NCBI GenBank assembly: GCA_005406025.1
Contig: BGZK01000073.1
Span: 620,001 to 684,000, forward strand
DNA: 64,000 nucleotides
Source: Eumeta japonica
Taxonomy: Eukaryota; Arthropoda; Insecta; Lepidoptera; Psychidae
Direction of reading: 5' to 3'
Translations under genes and position numbers: made by a program
Part shown: positions 35,200-48,130 of the stretch, one piece after another
Numbering within the stretch: position 1 is the first letter of the stretch
Layout: every line of letters begins with the position of its first letter
The notes under the pieces: model-generated
Databases searched by the model: none
Told to the model about the DNA's origin: nothing
What the model saw: the letters and a program-made list of their open reading frames with translations, nothing else

Positions 35200-36843
35200 T
35201 TTATTCTATAATAAACTTAAATATTTAAAGTTGATGTTTCGAGCAAAAAGGAATAATGCACTCTTTACGTTCTTAATTTGTGTACCTCAATCGCAAGATT
35301 GGTGGTATTTTATAAAGGTTAATATAGACACCTAGGGTTTGAGATCACTTATGTTGTACGTAATGACAGTACTATAGAGAATAGAGACTGTATCTTAACT
35401 TGCAGCTACAGCCGAAGTGTGCGGGCCACTTCGCCGGCTAATGGTATTTGAATGTGACTTGTTTTGGGCTTGTTATGCTTTAAGGGATCTTAAATAGTTA
35501 ACGTAACATAAATACAATATGTTTAATTATTATTAGTCTTATCTTTTGATTTTGATGCCGACCTTTTAAATGACACGTTTTGTCTTATTAATACAATTTA
35601 GATTTACGTAATTTATTAATATTGGTAGTGGTTTTCTGAATTATTTTTCCTTTTTTACAAATTAATAGTAACGAGCGTCATGATAGCATTATTTTGATCT
35701 ATTTCTGAAACCAAGATTCACAAAAAATTTTATATACAACGGTTATCAAATTTTTTACCTTCATATTTTCTTTCAGTTTTTGATTTTATAATGATGATTT
35801 TATTTAGCACAATATAGCAAATCATCATAAAAATGATACAACATTTTTAGCTGCTTCTTATTCATTTAAGTAGTGATCACAGCATAATTTATTTGATAGG
35901 TATATAAGTATTAGATGTTTTGTATGTCTTTGAGTATATTGACAAGAGTATAATTCTTATTTTAATTCGAAATAGCGACACCAGGAGATACGAAAGTTGA
36001 CTTATTTACATTGGATTTCTGCAACATCACCTTTAAAAATGTGATACGAAAAATAATTAAATAATGATCAATACTGTGCATACACTTAATTAATAAAGAA
36101 ATATACATAATAATTCACTTATAGCTCAATAAAATAATTTATAATTTACAGTTTTTACCTGAAGTATGGAATTGTAAAATAAATCTATGCTAAATTATTA
36201 GGTTATACTAAATAAATATGGCTAAATTATTATGTTGGTTTATGTGAGTCAATTTATTCTCATATCTCATACTTACTTTTCTATTTGAGTTTATACCTCA
36301 CCAAGTATGAAAGCAAAGTTTACGCATGTTCCAATGTAGTCACCTAAACTTTTTCTCTTTTCACCCTACTACGCAAGGCAAAGGAAGGTAATGTGTCTGT
36401 CAGCCTGAATATGTATGTATGTATGTATGCAAGCATTTATTTATGTATGTGTGTGTGTGTGCTTGTTCCCAAAGGTTGATATTCTAGTAACCAAATGCTT
36501 GGGCTAACATTGATGGTTTTTATCTGAATTGATTCGCCTTAATTGTGTGAGTGTTACTAAAGGCAAGGGTATTTTAAATTATTAATGATTACAAAACATC
36601 AAATTGAAAAAAGGAAAAAAAGTCTGTAAACTATATCCAGTAGTATTTCATTAAATAGGTCTTTGAAAATAATTCTAAGGTTTCTTCAACTATTATTCAT
36701 TTTGACCGACTACTACGGCTCTATAACGATTTAAATTTGGTTAGCGAACATTCCCAGAAATTTTGCAAAACTTATAATAAAGGTGATAAATGTCTTATAA
36801 TAATCTTATTAAAATTAAAATAATTATTATGAAATCAGTATGA
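35200..36843. other. Unidentified AT-rich DNA
   Basis: No gene. A compound ATGT/GT microsatellite lies at about 36,410-36,461. Confidence 0.4.
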
Positions 36844-36900
36844 CGCTACCGCTATTTTGTATTTTATGAAATTAGCATAAAATACAAAATAGGGGTAGCG
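36844..36900. repeat. Near-perfect short hairpin
   Basis: 25-base arms (36,844-36,868 and 36,876-36,900, ends CGCTACC and GGTAGCG) with two mismatches and a 7-base loop AAATTAG. The size is near that of a precursor microRNA stem, but the AT-rich perfect pairing also fits a very small MITE. Confidence 0.8.
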
Positions 36901-36904
36901 ATAA

Positions 36905-38793
36905 CAAAATTTCATAACATATTGAGTGACGTGTCATTGAGTAAGTTTTTCCAAAGTAAGACGATGTTTTCTAAAGCATCTTACAATAAAAACCTCTATT
37001 TAAAAAATACACAACTTGAATTTTATGTTAATATTGATTAAGGTCGATATATGAACAAAAGTTTATCATAATCAGTACAACTATTTATAATATTAACACC
37101 GCTAATAACGAGTAAGCACTCTTAGTTTATTGTGAAAAGAAAACTAAAATGTAAGTAAATAGAAAGTCAATTATGAAAATTGGTAAACCCGACTGCGCCA
37201 AAGTAACCTAAAAATGCAAACAAGATGGTGTAAAATCGTCTTATTAAATATGAAGATATATGCAGCCGAAAGCGTTAGATTCACGTTTTCGTACCTGCTG
37301 TGATTCTATGTATATTAATTGCTGTGCCTATTTACGTAAGTCACTTGATTCTCATACTTGACAGTAGATTCTCTATTTGGGATCGTACCGCGTCAAGTAC
37401 GAACGCAGAGTTCGAGTATGCAGTGACGTACTCGCCCAAACTTCTCCTCTTTTTAAGTATCGATAGGATGACAAAACAAAAATACCATGCCATATCCACC
37501 TCCGCTAGCATCAACGCCGCGCATATATCACCGCAGCGAGCAAGTGATTTCTACGAAGGCCCGCCCCGCGCTGGTCGCCACAGACGTACGGGATCGCGTG
37601 AGCTTTACAAGCGAAAATGTTACTCGTCGGCGAATAAATTAATGCAATAAAAATATTTATTAATGCGGCGATGTTTGACGTGTCTTCCTTTTGCTGATAT
37701 CGAGAAGATGAACCATCCGTTTGACTTAATTCTGAATGATAGTAAACGAATAAGTGTTCGATGCTTCCCCACGCGTGGCGTTGCAGTCTCGAACTGCTAA
37801 CAAACAACGATTCATAAAATAATATTTATCCATAAAATTGTTTCGTATAAAATTCTATGATTTTAAGGTTATTTAAGTATTGTCTAAGAAACCCGTTTAA
37901 AAAAAAAATAGAAATCTCTCCCGACTTTCCTGTACGATTTATATCAGTAAAATTACTTATTTTCGTTATTTTCTCTATTATTCCTTGGTAAGAAAAATGA
38001 TCATATACATTAAAAGAGTTACTAAAAAACTTCCATGCTAAATTTTATGAAAATCTATCCTATACTTTTTGAATGATGCCTATTTAGACAGACGATCGAA
38101 AAATAAAAAATTAAAAATTATATTCCATTGACTATCTGCACTACATTCAAAACTTTAAAAAAATATTTAATTTTGAGACACGGTCTTGTTACAGTCTTAT
38201 TATAAGTATAGACAATAGTTATTTTCGTATGTGATGTTATTAGTTATACATAAATAATACGCTGTCCCACATTTGTTAATTAAGTGTAAAACATAAAGAT
38301 TGTTGAACAATGAATAAATAAATAATAATTAAAATATGCTCTTTACAATCGATAATGGACACGCGGACCCATATATCTATGTGTATATATAAATCAAATT
38401 TAGACTAATAAAAAATAGGAAATAAAAATTATGAGTCATATTTAAAATATGTTTGAATGCCATTTTGCAATTATTGCGTCTGTCGACAAATAATACTTTT
38501 CTTGGAGCATAAATTTTAGACTTCAATTGCATTTTACTAAAATATAATAATTTTAAGAATAATTCCTTAATTAAATTATTTTTCGTCAAAATACGCATTA
38601 GTTGTAGAAAAGTTGTATATATTTTTCTTGAAAAGCAATAATATTAATAAAACATTTGAATACAATATTCAAAATACTCAGATATTCTGGATATTTTTCG
38701 AAATAGAACATTTTCAAAAGTCGAAATGTCCAAAATTATATTTAGTCTAGTAAAATAACACTTAAAATGAGATATAATATTTGGATAATTTGC
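36905..38793. other. Unidentified AT-rich DNA
   Basis: The 116-codon plus frame 37300-37650 covers a less AT-rich part (37,480-37,640) but has no recognisable domain. No RNA gene or repeat identified. Confidence 0.35.
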
Positions 38794-38856
38794 CACTCGT
38801 TCCAAAGGCAGTCTTACCTCAAGAAGAACAAGCAAGATACTTGGGGTAGCTCTTTT
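38794..38856 (+). repeat. Dispersed repeat family E, copy 1
   Basis: CACTCGTTCCAAAGGCAGTC, 'ttacctcaagaagaacaagc' and 'aagatacttggggtagctct' match 43,555-43,611. It is followed by a hairpin-prone AGGGTGTCA ... TGACACCCT (38,857-38,883). Confidence 0.7.
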
Positions 38857-38924
38857 AGGGTGTCACACCATAGGGTTGACACCCTAATTTTACACCTAAT
38901 TTTACCCAAAATTTACACCAGAAC

Positions 38925-39008
38925 TGGTCTAACGAGTATCGGGGAACTTGGAGAACCATGGTGAAGATTGTTGGATATCTTCGACGCAAAGCAGAAGAAG
39001 AAGAAAAG
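38925..39008 (+). pseudogene. RTE-like LINE 3' tail
   Basis: The end 'cttcgacgcaaagcagaaga' plus 'agaagaaaag' reads as ...DAKQKKKK in one frame. This resembles the terminal ADPKQKKK of RTE-type proteins and the VDPK end of the minus-strand fragment at 30.1 kb. Only the last ~25 codons are visible. Confidence 0.4.
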
Positions 39009-39009
39009 T

Positions 39010-40538
39010 TAATTTAAAGACGGAATAAAATATACCTTGCAAAAACAGACAGACAGTTGGGCTGTGTTGTAAAAATGTTAAAATGATACTTTTGTACATT
39101 GATTCTTGTCTAGTTTCTTTTTTCTTTTCTTGTGGTGTGGTATGATGTTAACACGTGTCTAGCTTGTGCATGGACTTTGTAATATTCTGGGGTGAAACAC
39201 TTCTAGATCTCTGGAAAACCGATTTATTTATTTATTTAGTTTCTAGAATACAAGAATTATTATTTAAAATTATTTATAAATAATTAGCGCGAGAATCGTG
39301 TTGTCCCGACGTTGAATGCTGGGCGTTATTTCAAAGACTAAAATGCTTATTGTGGGTCATAAATAGACATATAGTGGTTTGGATTTTTTTTTTGATCTTT
39401 TTAAGGTCTAGAATTTATTAGTATTAATTTGATAAACCTCTTATAGTGTACTCAGCATCAGTACATGGGGATATTCAATTATGTGTTCCTAAGAAAAGTT
39501 GTTAAAAAAAATGTGTATAATGCAAAGAACATTAAAAAAAATCTAAATGAACAATATATTCAAATTCATTACAGCGACCGAATAAGAATGTCGCATAAAT
39601 ACGTGAAGGTAGTCACTCATAAACAGGACTCAGTTAAGTCTATAGCCCATCTAAAAACATAAAACCTATTAGGTAGCTATCGCATCACATAAAAACCCGA
39701 CTTCGTGCAGGCTAAACCCGTAATGACTAAAAGCCACAACACGGCAGTCATACGAGATGTCTTAACAATGCATTGTATGCTAAAAGTATGAAACCGCATA
39801 TACGGACAATGCATCGGCAATAGGCAAAGATGACACTGCGCGATGACTCGACCCTGGCTATGGGTGTTAAGATAAAAAATTATGTATTCACACAACAATG
39901 ACTAATAAATACTCCTGTTTGTATGCAACCGTCGGGCTTGGTGACGTGTGTGTTTTCTGCCTTTTTAAAAAATAATTAGCCTCCGGGTAAATTGTCTTTT
40001 AAATGCCATTTCAAATACCATTCCAATGAACGATTGAAATTGACTTTTATTCATCGCGTAAAAATGACAGTAAATTTAGAAAAGCGTGTGTTAGAGTTTG
40101 AGTCTGCGTTGGGTGTTTGTGTTCGTGATAAAAAAAAATTGAGGAAAATAGAATTCTAGGAAAAATACATATAATTTTATTTCTTGAAAATATTATTTGC
40201 ATAAATTTCTTTTTAAACATAATTATGTATAAAAAATTCAATAAGATTTTACAGTTTATAAAGAAAAAATGTGAACCGTCACGGGACGCCTGGCAGATGT
40301 GAAACATCGAGTTTGTACAAGTAATATGCATTAAAGACAAGATTACGACAGGAACTAAATATAGCATAATGGAAGAATTAAATATGACGAATTTTTTACA
40401 GAAAATGATGACCATTTATTTAATAAACATTTATTTTCATTAAATACAAAAATTCAATATTAATTTCAAGTTGCCACAACTTATTTCATTTCATCTGTGA
40501 CTTCAGTAATAGTTATATTCGATGTTTCCTCTGACGGT
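39010..40538. other. Unidentified AT-rich DNA
   Basis: No gene. The 122-codon minus frame 40047-40415 is rich in F, I and K as expected of chance frames in AT-rich DNA. Confidence 0.4.
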
Positions 40539-40568
40539 ATTACTGTGACAATTGCTTGTCACAGTAAT
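40539..40568. repeat. Perfect palindrome, 13-base arms
   Basis: ATTACTGTGACAA-TTGC-TTGTCACAGTAAT, a perfect stem with a 4-base loop, followed by AT-rich palindromic runs to about 40,610. Confidence 0.9.
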
Positions 40569-40639
40569 AATTAATAATTGATTATTAATAATGAATTATT
40601 AATCAAAAATACAATCATATTAATCAAAATATAGTAATG

Positions 40640-40862
40640 TACGGTGTGGCGACGGGTCGCCACGTTATACTATTGATATATACAGTCCACAGGTAGTAGC
40701 GTGTACGATGTGGCGACACATGGCCATGCGCAAGCTACTGTGCGACTCCCTTCTCACTCGGTTCGATGGTGCTGTTCACTACAGAATACATTTTGACTAT
40801 ATATATATATACCATTGTATAGCGTGGCGACCTGTTTCCACGGCAAGCGTCGCCACGCCGAC
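40640..40862. repeat. Cluster of GTGGCGAC palindromes
   Basis: GTGGCGAC occurs as a perfect palindrome at 40,646-40,663 (GTGGCGACGGGTCGCCAC), singly at about 40,710, and as arms GCGTGGCGA / TCGCCACGC at 40,822-40,830 and 40,850-40,858. An (AT)n run lies between. It is possibly a MITE with GTGGCGAC-type ends; boundaries and target duplication are not resolved. Confidence 0.6.
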
Positions 40863-41699
40863 AATCCGGTTTACCCTGCGCCATAGATGTTTCACATTAA
40901 AAAAATTTTGACGTATATTGACAATTAACGAAAACCAATCACACATTATAAAATATATAGAATCTCGCAAGCGTAATGGTTACTAGTATTAAGAAAATCC
41001 CGAATGCGCTTATTTTTTAATTAATATCAACTTAATTAATTTCTTTCTATGATAACTGCAGATTATTTGCATTATATTATTCAGTTTATCAACTTAATTA
41101 TAAATTGAATCAAAGAATTTGTTTAATATAAGAGACTCGCGTAGAGTATTAAAACAAACTGTTTTATTACCACCGGCACAGTTGTATTAGAGTACCTGAT
41201 AAAAAAACCGTACAGAATTTTTATGGTTTTTTTCCGGTACTTAGAAAACAACAGCAAAGGATTTTTATTGTTCATGTTTGGAACTTAAATATAGATACGA
41301 ATGCTCGCGCATTTATTGAATTGTTCATTATTTAATTTTGTTATTGTCTTAGGAATTACTTAAAATATAAACAACTTATAAATGTGTGTTTACTATAAAA
41401 TTTGCCTCAATTAACTTTTGACGTAATTCTGAAATTGATTTAGATTATTTCCGTCGTAGTCCCTGCAGACTAATTCTGTAATTTTAAAACGACTCCGTCC
41501 ATATTGTTGTGACGTCATAATTACGTCAGGTGAAAAGGGTTGCCACCGTGCGCTATCTGATCACGTAATTTTGATCGACTGAGTCGTTCAAGTTCACAGA
41601 ATTGGTCCACTGTGCGAGAACTAATCACTATTGTATTGCACATTATAATATTATATATCGTAAAAAAAACATACACAGATAGGTATTAAAAAAGCTTCA
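40863..41699. other. Unidentified AT-rich DNA
   Basis: No gene. An AGGGTTGCCACC motif at about 41,536 resembles the MITE end at 41 but is unpaired. Confidence 0.4.
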
Positions 41700-41890
41700 T
41701 GGTCCACTTACTGTTAGACCGATAAACAATTACTACTAGACTCATATGTACTTACTACTAGATTTATACATATTTATTACTACACGAATACCCTATCACT
41801 TCTAAATTCATATATTCTTACCGTTAAATTTATATTTATTACTGGATGGATATACAACTACCATTAAACATGTATATGATAATAGTGGTG
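41700..41890. repeat. Degenerate short tandem repeat, about 27-30 bp unit
   Basis: Variants of 'ttactactagatttatacat' recur about six times (41,730-41,880). Confidence 0.6.
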
Positions 41891-42021
41891 TTACACTTGT
41901 ACAAATTGTTACCTTTGAATTAAAGAAGGAACCAGCTTCGATCTTGACCATAAGCGGATTGACCGATGAGTTAAATCTTAAATGGAATCAGTCATAGCGT
42001 TGGTGACAGCAACCGTTGTTA

Positions 42022-42111
42022 GGGGCCCATCCATAAATTACGTCACACGTTGTTGGGGGCAGTCACCACAAATGTGACAATGCGCGACAACGAGCATTTA
42101 TGGATGGCCTC
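42022..42111. mobile_element. PIF/Harbinger-like MITE, 90-bp derivative
   Basis: Starts GGGGCCCATCCATAAATTAC and ends with the inverted ATTTATGGATGGCCTC. TTA flanks both sides (42,019-42,021, 42,112-42,114). It shares 'atgtgacaatgcgcgacaac' with the interior of the 279-bp element at 22,738 ('atgtgacaatgcgcaacaag'), so it is an internally deleted relative inserted independently. Confidence 0.85.
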
Positions 42112-42550
42112 TTAGCAGCCCCGAATCCAGGGGCCATCACCAAGGCTTCAGAGATATCTCAGTCTGAAATAAAAAGGAGGAAATGGACACAACGAATTGA
42201 CACAAAAGCCAGCCCTTGTAACTGCCTATAAGGTAGTACTAGTTGAACGTCCGCCGTGTGGCTATGGTCTTATATTGTTTATGGAAAAAGTGTCAAGCGA
42301 AGGTCAACACGTAGAGGCATCGGTCGATGAGTGACCCGCGACGTCCAGCCTAACGTAGGAAAACGTCGCCTCGCTACGTCACGGTCGACGACAAACAGTT
42401 TAATTTTTTTTTCTATAGTAACTCACTTTTAGGCTTACAAAAAGGAATTAAAAAAAAACTCATAAAATCGTCCGAATGGTCCTCCTGCCGTTTCGTGCGT
42501 GATCGGTCGAATTCTTGAAAATCAACTGCCCGGAACGCTACAACGCATTT
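42112..42550. other. Unidentified DNA with a CG-richer part
   Basis: 42,290-42,400 contains many CG pairs. No gene or repeat match found. Confidence 0.35.
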
Positions 42551-42625
42551 TAGGGTTCCGTTTGAGTTAAATAACTGTATAAAAAAAAAACCTTTCTTTC
42601 CATTCGGTCGTCTGCATAGTCATTA
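42551..42625 (-). repeat. Family C fragment
   Basis: TTAGGGTTCCGTTTGAG, an A-run, then 'ccattcggtcgtctgcatag' follow the order of the family C end. Confidence 0.45.
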
Positions 42626-43554
42626 AATTTAATTGTAAAAATCTTCTATATTCGAATTTGCATAAAATTCTTCTTAGATATTATTTTATCATACACATAA
42701 CGCAATAGGCTTTATTTGATATCGATTAGTGTTAATTTATGTCGCGTAATAGTAGACTATTTTTTTTCAAATGCCTCACATACCAACGAATTAGATGCCT
42801 CTAGAAAATGCAAATTTTATGAATATATTAATTTAGAATCGGTATTAATATTTGAATAATTATTATAAGTAATATTAGATTTAATTGATTATACAAATTT
42901 GTCTTTTTCTTCCCTGTATTACAAATTATAGAATTTGATTGCTTCGATATATTACACAGACTTTTCTAAAAAATATATTTAAAAACTTTATATACTATAG
43001 TATGAATTAATAATGAAATTGTGTCTCAATTTGTAAATTGTGCTAAAATTTATTAAAACGACAATTTAAACATAATAAGTTTTTATCAAGAAAACTACTA
43101 GATTCTTCATCATATACCACACCAAAATATTCTTATAAATGTAATCGGAATTCGAGCATCAATTGATTCATTAAAAATCAGCATTACTTTCGATGTCACT
43201 AATTTTTTTATGGTTTAATAAGACTGGCTTCAATTAATAACTCATACCCCTCACTTGGTATGGTGCGGCGAAGAATTCCACGTGCGGAACTCGCGCAGTT
43301 TCAATCCCAATCGCGCTTGGCCGCTTCTTTATCACACTTCATAAAACGGTCACAATTCGTTGTCACGATGTCAAAGTTTCTCACGGTTCAATCATTTTAT
43401 GGGTCAGCGAGCGTTAAATGGAAAATTAATAAAATAAATGCCATTGCGTTTCAAATTCAAATTTAAAATATATTTATTTCATATATAAATTATATAATAT
43501 ACTTTATATAATTATTTATGAAAAAGAAAAATTTAATAAAACTTAGACATTAAC
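42626..43554. other. Unidentified AT-rich DNA
   Basis: Nothing recognised. The 68-codon plus frame 43260-43466 shows no family motif. Confidence 0.4.
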
Positions 43555-43630
43555 ACTCGTTCGGAAGGCAGTTTTTCCTCAATAAGAACGAGCAAGAAAC
43601 TTAAAGGTAGCCTGTTTTTTTTTTTTTAAT
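43555..43630 (+). repeat. Dispersed repeat family E, copy 2
   Basis: CACTCGTTCGGAAGGCAGTT, 'cctcaataagaacgagcaag' and 'aaacttaaaggtagcctg', then a T run. It pairs with 38,794-38,856. Confidence 0.7.
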
Positions 43631-45351
43631 TCTTTCATACAATAAATACAATAAAAAATGTAAAATGAGACAACCCGATAAGAAGTCGAGCTGGTTATGT
43701 TCATTTGTATTTGTCTTCTGAATATTCTGAAATTGTTTAATGCTTTTTTTTAGTATTAGCTAAATAATGATTTTAAATTTTTGTATGAGTAAATTTTGTA
43801 TATCCATTGCTTCTTCTACATTAGGGTCCTAGAGGCTTCAAGGGCTACAAATGAAATATTATCACTTTACTGGAAATGAAGTAGTGTTAATCTAGAGTAA
43901 CTAAGCAGTAAGTACTCTGTGATGTTGCGTCTGGTTTTCGTCAATTTATATACTACAGCACACTCCCACAGTATTTTTGTTTCGTATCGAAATTGTACTG
44001 ATGATCGTAAGTCCGAAACCGACGGCTTAGCGCGTTCTACATTGGCACGGAAGGAGCGGTTCTAATTTGGCTCAACTCAAAAACTCTATGGTCGATTCGC
44101 TCGTATACGAATCAGAGTTAGAACGCGGCACCTTCTCACTTTAAAGCGATGCGTTGCTCATACGCCCACCGCCGTTCATTACGGTGTCGATATGTTCTAT
44201 TTAATTGTCGTCTTTGGTACTGATCTATCCCTCGATTCCAATGTCGATCTCGGTGCACTCTTGGACGTTTCTGCCATTTGTCCAGTCGTTTATGTGGGGC
44301 ATTTCAGGAGACATCCACCTATTGTGTTCGAATTTAATTTGTTCAGCAGTTTCAGAGATCGGCCCGGTCAAAAAGGCACTCAGTTTTGTTATACATATAA
44401 ATAATTATGGTAGTTATTACTAATTATTAATGCGTTAACATCATCAAATCTTTTAAGCGTTTATAGAGAAATTTGGTTATATGTGTTACCTACTATCCAC
44501 TTCCGTCTTCATGATTTTATTGCGGGGAAAAATGAATGTATTTTTAAACTCATTTGAATTCTTGATTTAATATTTTACGCGATTATTAAATGAAACATTA
44601 TTGTATATTTTTCAATAAAAACAATTTTTTTCCGATTTACCGTAATAGTAACATGAGAATTTAATAGTGAATCGCTTTAAGGTTTGCCATTTTAAATTAT
44701 ATTTGGTGAAAATGATTCAAAAAATCGAAAAGATTATTGATCAATTTTGCTGATACATTTTTGTTCTCAGTCACTTTATATTGTTTATAATAGAACAATG
44801 TACAACAATAAATAGAATTAGAAAAACAACAATAAAGCGGCTTACATACATACCTTTATTTTGCTTTTGTCCGAAATTTATTTTATATCCCGACCGAAGT
44901 CAGGCCGCTTATGTAATATAAGGCTTTATTCATAGCGTTGGTAGGAGAGAAAACAGAGTGGCTATAAATAAATAGTTGAGCGAGTAGTCGCGGCCCGTAA
45001 AATGGGGGTAATCGAATAAAACCCCGCTAGGACACGGCGGTACGGTTATTCGATTCCATCCTCCCAGGGTTGCCACTTTTAAAGAAAAATACTGTCATTT
45101 CATTTTTTTATTATCAGGTAATATTAAAACGTAATTAAATGAATATATATTGATGGACGTGTTGAATGAATGACTTTTTTTTTGGATTTGTTATAATGTA
45201 GCGCATTGTTGACTATGCAAGACTTAGTTATTTCTTCTACAAAGATGTTTGACTCAGCATGTTTGAGGGGGTACGAAATAGGTGATATAAAAAAATAAAT
45301 GTTTTTTGTCGTACTTGAAAGCTTTTTTAAATTTTAATGCTCCGTTAGTTG
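43631..45351. other. Unidentified AT-rich DNA
   Basis: No gene. 44,000-44,170 is less AT-rich. An inverted pair AATCGAATAA / TTATTCGATT flanks a GC-rich loop (about 45,010-45,056). AGGGTTGCCAC at about 45,067 is unpaired. Confidence 0.4.
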
Positions 45352-45400
45352 TTCCACTGGCTCACTATACGCCCGGTTAGCACTTAATGAGCCAGTGGAA
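45352..45400. repeat. Perfect palindrome, 13-base arms, 23-base loop
   Basis: TTCCACTGGCTCA (45,352-45,364) and TGAGCCAGTGGAA (45,388-45,400) are exact complements. The loop contains CGCCCGG. The identity of the element is unknown. Confidence 0.9.
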
Positions 45401-45948
45401 ATACACTGTTAATCATCGCGTTTAGTGACAATTAGTTAAATACAGTTATTAGTGTTAATGAGTTAATTTGATGACTATTTTTAATTGCAGCGGTCAAACA
45501 ATTTAAATTTTATAATCATACAATAAAGTGGCAAGGCTAGCAACCGCACTTTTTCTAATCATAATCCTTGTTTTAAACAGTATATGACGTTAACATCTCA
45601 AAGTCACCATATTATTTCATAGTATATTCTTTTCAGGGTAGTGTATTTTTCTCCGCAGCGACAGCCCTAAAACTTCACCCCCATATAAAGAGATTCGGAG
45701 GTCCAAACATGATACGCGCAAATCGAATATTATGACGCCCTTTTCGTATTACCACATGTCTCTCACACAACTGTAGTTCGTAATAGGACCCTAAATAAAA
45801 GCGAGGAGATATAAGAATGGCTTTGAGCTTACTACTCTGCTCTTTAATAAGATTTTTTATTATAATCTTATTTTTAAATTTCTTGTAACAAGTTCATCAA
45901 GTCAATGAAGACTGTCAATATATATTCGTAGGAATAATATTATTCGAA
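45401..45948. other. Unidentified AT-rich DNA
   Basis: No gene or recognised repeat. Confidence 0.4.
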
Positions 45949-46005
45949 ACTAGCTGTTGCCTGCGGCTTTGTTCGCGTGGTGGTCATCGAACATAACTAT
46001 GTTTT
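45949..46005 (+). repeat. Moth-type dispersed repeat end
   Basis: ACTAGCTGTTGCCTGCGGCT followed by 'ttgttcgcgtggtggtcatc' resembles a sequence that recurs widely in moth genomes as I remember them. A decayed relative (ACTAGTCGTCACCCGCTCGC) is at 52,718-52,737. Class unknown. Confidence 0.4.
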
Positions 46006-48130
46006 AATAAGACATGAAAGCTGTCCCTCATTTCTTCGTTGTCTTTCATCACTCATAAAAAATTTTAGACGTCATATCATGGGACTTCTTCACAGCACAA
46101 TGTTTATAGCGATATATCTTCCTTTTCATGAACTTCATTGATTTAAAAAATGACAAGGTTATAGGCAGCTGGACATTTTTTTTCTGTGATACCCGCACCG
46201 TCAAATAACCTAATGCTAGGTGAGTGCCGTTATTCAAATCTGTTTAGGAGGTATTTTAAGTTAAAGAGAGAGAACATTTAAATTTGCCCACTGTCCAGCC
46301 TCTAGGTAATTTGATGCGATAAATAATATCCTAAGTTAAACTGTAGATTGCTGTTAATAAAACATAAAAGTTTTGTTTAAATGGGTGCATTATTTTTGGA
46401 GTGATGCTTGAACAATAAATAGACAAGCATATAAACAAACATGCAAAAGTTAAAAAGCAGCTTTTTGGGTTCTGTATTATTAATATGATATATATTACTT
46501 ACTATTTTCAAATATATGTAATGCACAGATTTAGTTTCCTTACTATTTTTTTATATGTATATACATATAGGTAGTTGGTGAAAGATATGGGAATTATAAA
46601 ATTATTTACAGCACTTATAAAAGATAATGCATATATATTGAATAAAATTATTATTAACTTTTATTTTTACCAATTAATATATGATAATTCAGAACATTTA
46701 ATTATTCCTATACATATTCGCTGTTTTAAATTATGTTTATGTTTTTATGAAAGACCTATCACGTTATAATTAGAACAGGCATGAGACGAGTGTTTTGGAC
46801 ACGATTTGATCAAAAATAAATATATGCTATCATTATTTTTTAATGGTACTCGAGCATGATAAGTCACCAATGAATTGCCTTCTAAGATTTGACTGGCGAT
46901 GGGTAACTGATACTTAAGTGAGAAATATTAAAATGGCAACACTATACTTTGAAACATACCATTCTATTTAAATTTCGATATTTTAAGGGATTACTGATGT
47001 TTTTCTTTTTATACCGCATCCATTTTCCACAATCGCATTCTCGCGTTCATGTCTAATTAGGGATTTGGAGGTTTAATGCATTGTTTGATTTTCCCATGTA
47101 CGTTTGAGCCCATATCATTATTGCTAATAGATTTTTGAGGATTAAGAGAAATCATTATAATTTTATTACTGAACCATACGGGTCTTACGTCACATGTGAT
47201 TTTCGTTTTCTGCAATGGTGATTGGAATATTTAAATGATTATGGTATTATTGTTATATAAATTAAATTTCTAAAAATAAAGAAATAATATAAAAATGGAA
47301 AAATAATGAATTAATTCTATCGTGAATAGATGAAATAAATAAATCTTCTTAATGTAAAAAATAAAAAAAAATTTTCGTTGAACTACCAGTATATATTTGT
47401 ATATCATTAAAAACATTAATGTGAATTATTGAATATTTAAATTATATTATACGACTATAAATTTGCATGTCCTGGGCTCCATCTGCATTAAACCTGATTT
47501 TAATACACAACCATGATTTCAACCAAATAAAATAACATCACAATAGCCTATAATCTATCTCTGTAAACGTATTGTCTGGCGCAAAAATAATATTTAAAAA
47601 CATAACCGGCAGTACCTGAAATTAGCGAATTCATGCATACAAATAAAATCAACATATTTAAATATTAATAATAGTATTATTATTATTATTAATAAAATGA
47701 TTTAATTGACGACAGCATCACGTAAAACAATTCAACTGACTGCGTACACGCGTCCAATTATCATCACGTGTCAGGTGCGACAGGATGACGCGATATAAGT
47801 CGATGCAAGGAGTTATCACCACGGCCGCTGGATGGAACAAGTTGAGCTTTAAGCTTCGAATTAAGTTTCGGGAACATATTTTCGATGTGCAACGAACGAT
47901 GTCCCCCCTGCCCGTCGACTTCGAATAAATCAGCGGTGGGAGTCGTGAGTTGGAAGCGATCCTAAATTACTTAAAGCCTTGCGTATTAAAAGAACGGGAG
48001 TTCTCCGGCGGTATGTATGCATACCGGCGGTGTGCTATTGTTATACGATTGGAGTTTATAGAGGGCTATAAAAGGGGCACAAATATTATATAAAATTAGT
48101 AGTGTTCGGTAGAAGAATTTAAAAATAGCG
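46006..48130. other. Unidentified AT-rich DNA
   Basis: No gene recognised. 47,750-48,050 is less AT-rich, without a supported frame. Confidence 0.4.

Noticed and set aside
34981..35335. Frames rich in V and C
   Set aside because: Translation of a (GT)n microsatellite.
37300..37650. 116-codon plus frame with an N-terminal hydrophobic stretch
   Set aside because: The hydrophobic start is typical of AT-rich chance frames; no domain or splice support.
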